Assembly: GCF_001426745.1 (NCBI RefSeq)
Contig: NZ_LMFI01000010.1
Span: 187,468-251,467, forward strand
DNA length: 64,000 bases
Source of the DNA: Nocardioides sp. Root140
Lineage (GTDB): Bacteria > Actinomycetota > Actinomycetes > Propionibacteriales > Nocardioidaceae
Direction of reading: 5' to 3'
In this document: piece after piece, positions 62,149-64,000 of the stretch
Layout: each line of letters starts with the position of its first letter
Position numbering within the stretch: position 1 is the first letter of the stretch
The notes under the pieces: model-generated
Told to the model about the DNA's origin: nothing
The model's database searches: none
Seen by the model: the letters and a program-made list of their open reading frames with translations, nothing else
Translations under genes and position numbers: made by a program

Positions 62149-63732
62149 TCAGCTTGGTGCGGGTTGTGCGTCCCGGACGAGTTCGCGTTTGAGGATCTTC
62201 CCCGTGGCGGTCATCGGCAGACTCGCGACGAGAACCACCTCACGGGGGTACTTGTAGGCAGCCATCTGCTCCTTTGCCCAGGCGATGAGATCTTCAGGAG
62301 TGATGATCTGACCGTCTGCCGGGATCACGTAGGCGCGGATTTCCTCCCCGTGCTGCTCATGAGGAAGCCCGACAACAGCCACGAGTGAGACCGCCGGATG
62401 GGTCGCGAGTACCTCTTCGATTTCGCGGGGATAGACGTTGAAGCCGCCCCGGATGATCATGTCCTTGGACCGATCAACGATGTAGTACCAGCCGTCTGCA
62501 TCGCGCTTGGCAAGATCGCCCGTCCGGAACCAGCCGTCCTGGAGGACTGCCTCGGTTGCCTCGGCCTGTCCGTAGTAGCACTTCATGACGTTGTGACCCT
62601 TGATGGCGATCTCACCGATCACCTCGGGGTCGTCTGCGACGTCGTTCCACGTGTCGGGCTCGAGAAGTCTCATCTGGACCCCGGGGATGGGAGTGCCGAT
62701 GGAGCCGATGCGCGGCTGCTCACCGAGGCGCGAGAAGGACGCGATCGGGGAGGTCTCGGACAATCCATATCCTTCGAGGATCGTGACCCCGTAGCGCTCC
62801 TGGAAGTGCTTGTGGACCTCACCCGGCAGGGCCGCTCCGCCGGAGGCTGCCACGCGAAGACTTGCGGCGATCTTCGATACGTTCGCCCCATCAGAAATGC
62901 TCAAGAGTGCCCAGTACATCGTTGGCACCCCGGCAAAGAAGGTGACGGCGTGCTGCGTCATCAGATTTACGGCCGCGCCAACCTCGAAGCGCGGCAGCAT
63001 CACGATCGTCCCCCCGAAGGCCAGGGCACCGTTCTGGACGACGGTTTGTCCGAAGGAATGGAACAGCGGGAGCACGCACAAATAGGTGTCCGGCCGATCA
63101 GGATCGGCGTCGAACAGGAGGTCACCAGCGCGGGCGTTCTCCAGCATGTTGCGGTGACGGAGCTCGGCGCCCTTGGGGTTTCCGGTGGTTCCCGAGGTGT
63201 AGAGAATGACTGCCGTGTCATCCGGATCGGTGTCGATGGTGTCGAATGTGGCCGGCTGTTCGGCGACCGCATTTCCGAAGTTGTCAGCACCGGCCAGATT
63301 CGAGTCCTGCGACTCAGGTCCCGCTGTGATGAGGAAGAAGTTCTCACACGCGCTGTCATCGATGCCGGCAAGGCCTTCCTTGCCCATCGCTAGCTCTGAG
63401 CTGCCCTCGAAGCAGAAGTAGGCCTTCGCCTCGGAGTCGCGGAGGTGGTAACTGATCTCACGCGCCTTGAGGAGCACATTGAGTGGGACCACCACGGCAC
63501 CAGCCTTGAGGATGCCGAAGTACACGATGGTGAAGTGGGGGGTGTTGGGGCAGCTGACAGCGACCTTGTCGCCCGGCTTGATGCCGCGCGCGACGAGGAG
63601 GTTCGCGACCTTGTTGGCAGCACCGTTCAGCTCGGTATAGGTGACCGTGCGGTCACCGAAGATGACTGCGGTTCGGTCGCCAAACTTTTCGGCCCCGGTC
63701 TCCAGAATCGTGGCGAGATTGTTCTTGGTCAT
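62149..63732 (-). CDS. Long-chain acyl-CoA synthetase
   Basis: A 527-residue adenylate-forming ligase. P-loop AVILYTSGTTGNPKGAELRH; core PLFHSFGQTVVQNG; EGYGLSETSPIASFS; DGWFRTGDLAKRDADGW; hinge IVDRSKDMIIRGGFNVYPREIEEVL; C-terminal LPMTATGKILKRELVRD with the catalytic lysine. It probably activates the fatty acid formed by P450 and aldehyde oxidation. ATG at 63732 preferred to 63867. Confidence 0.92.
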   Translation of the reverse strand: MTKNNLATILETGAEKFGDRTAVIFGDRTVTYTELNGAANKVANLLVARGIKPGDKVAVSCPNTPHFTIVYFGILKAGAVVVPLNVLLKAREISYHLRDSEAKAYFCFEGSSELAMGKEGLAGIDDSACENFFLITAGPESQDSNLAGADNFGNAVAEQPATFDTIDTDPDDTAVILYTSGTTGNPKGAELRHRNMLENARAGDLLFDADPDRPDTYLCVLPLFHSFGQTVVQNGALAFGGTIVMLPRFEVGAAVNLMTQHAVTFFAGVPTMYWALLSISDGANVSKIAASLRVAASGGAALPGEVHKHFQERYGVTILEGYGLSETSPIASFSRLGEQPRIGSIGTPIPGVQMRLLEPDTWNDVADDPEVIGEIAIKGHNVMKCYYGQAEATEAVLQDGWFRTGDLAKRDADGWYYIVDRSKDMIIRGGFNVYPREIEEVLATHPAVSLVAVVGLPHEQHGEEIRAYVIPADGQIITPEDLIAWAKEQMAAYKYPREVVLVASLPMTATGKILKRELVRDAQPAPS

Positions 63733-63752
63733 GTGAGAGTCCTTTTGGGTGG

Positions 63753-64000
63753 TCAGCCTCGGAGAGCCGAGGCGAAGATGCGCGGGAGCTTGGCTGCGGA
63801 GGGCTTGGCGACGAACCGGACGAGGAGGCGCCCCGTTCCGGCCGAAGTGCGGTTGCGCACGAACCACGCCGGTTTCGGCGCAATCGTCATCTGTCCGGTG
63901 GCGACCGACCTTGGGAATGGTCGGAAAGGACCCTTCACGACAGTGCGTTCTGTTTCGGCAAGAAGTAATGCGTTGTGGACGATGCCTATGCCGCTCTGGA
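63753..64000 (-). CDS. C-terminal end of a probable aldehyde dehydrogenase
   Basis: The frame runs off the right edge of the window; 82 residues are visible, ending RTVVKGPFRPFPRS...PKPAWFVRNRTSAGTGRLLVRFVA-KPSAAKLPRIFASALRG. The GPFRPFP...PKPxWF...LP pattern resembles the end of some actinobacterial aldehyde dehydrogenases. Its place beside the CYP153-like set and an acyl-CoA synthetase agrees with aldehyde-to-acid oxidation. The identification is tentative. Confidence 0.5.
   Translation of the reverse strand, partial: QSGIGIVHNALLLAETERTVVKGPFRPFPRSVATGQMTIAPKPAWFVRNRTSAGTGRLLVRFVAKPSAAKLPRIFASALRG

Overview
The window looks like chromosomal DNA of a high-GC actinobacterium. Codon third positions are overwhelmingly G/C, GTG and TTG starts are frequent, 4-base ATGA/GTGA overlaps join the operons, and there are DUF3558-type lipoproteins, a PIN-PhoH protein and a six-gene mce locus. 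Overall content (DUF1707 protein, YyaL protein carrying a palindromic repeat, hemolysin III next to a Z-prenyl transferase) suggests Nocardioidaceae, most likely Nocardioides or a close relative. That placement is inference.

Layout. 1-2.9 kb: cobalamin genes (3' end of cobD, then cobK and cobQ on the other strand). 2.9-3.5 kb: tag (DNA repair). 3.6-9.5 kb: a seven-gene thiamine operon on the minus strand (thiE-thiO-thiS-thiG-tenI-like-thiD-thiC) behind a TPP riboswitch; the tenI-like gene carries an in-frame palindromic insertion. 9.5-23.2 kb: DUF1707 protein, three paralogous secreted sulfatases, an FAD monooxygenase, a large LuxR-type regulator, a Baeyer-Villiger monooxygenase fused to an esterase, and a multi-module lipoprotein. 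23-42 kb: housekeeping and metabolic genes: class I and class II fumarases, two acyl-CoA synthetases with a TetR regulator, a PKD-domain exported protein, a lytic transglycosylase-like protein, PIN-PhoH, a cis-prenyltransferase, hemolysin III, a DUF1353 membrane protein and YyaL.

At about 42.0 kb the character changes. The first ~46 codons of yyaL have about 52% GC at third positions, four copies of an 8-bp sequence surround the gene start, and a tyrosine recombinase gene follows. From there to the window end the DNA looks like an acquired island: acyl-CoA dehydrogenase, a frameshifted acyl-CoA ligase fragment, an IS21 istA remnant, a complete mce transport operon (YrbE4A/B, MceA-F, two Mce-associated proteins) with its own ATPase, degraded reductase and PucR regulator fragments, and a CYP153-like P450 with ferredoxin and ferredoxin reductase, followed by an acyl-CoA synthetase and the end of a probable aldehyde dehydrogenase.

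How the genes work together. The thiamine operon makes HMP, thiazole and couples them under TPP control. The right-hand island reads as an uptake-and-oxidation unit for a hydrophobic substrate: Mce import, terminal hydroxylation by the P450 chain, aldehyde oxidation, CoA activation and beta-oxidation. No tRNA, rRNA or CRISPR array was seen.
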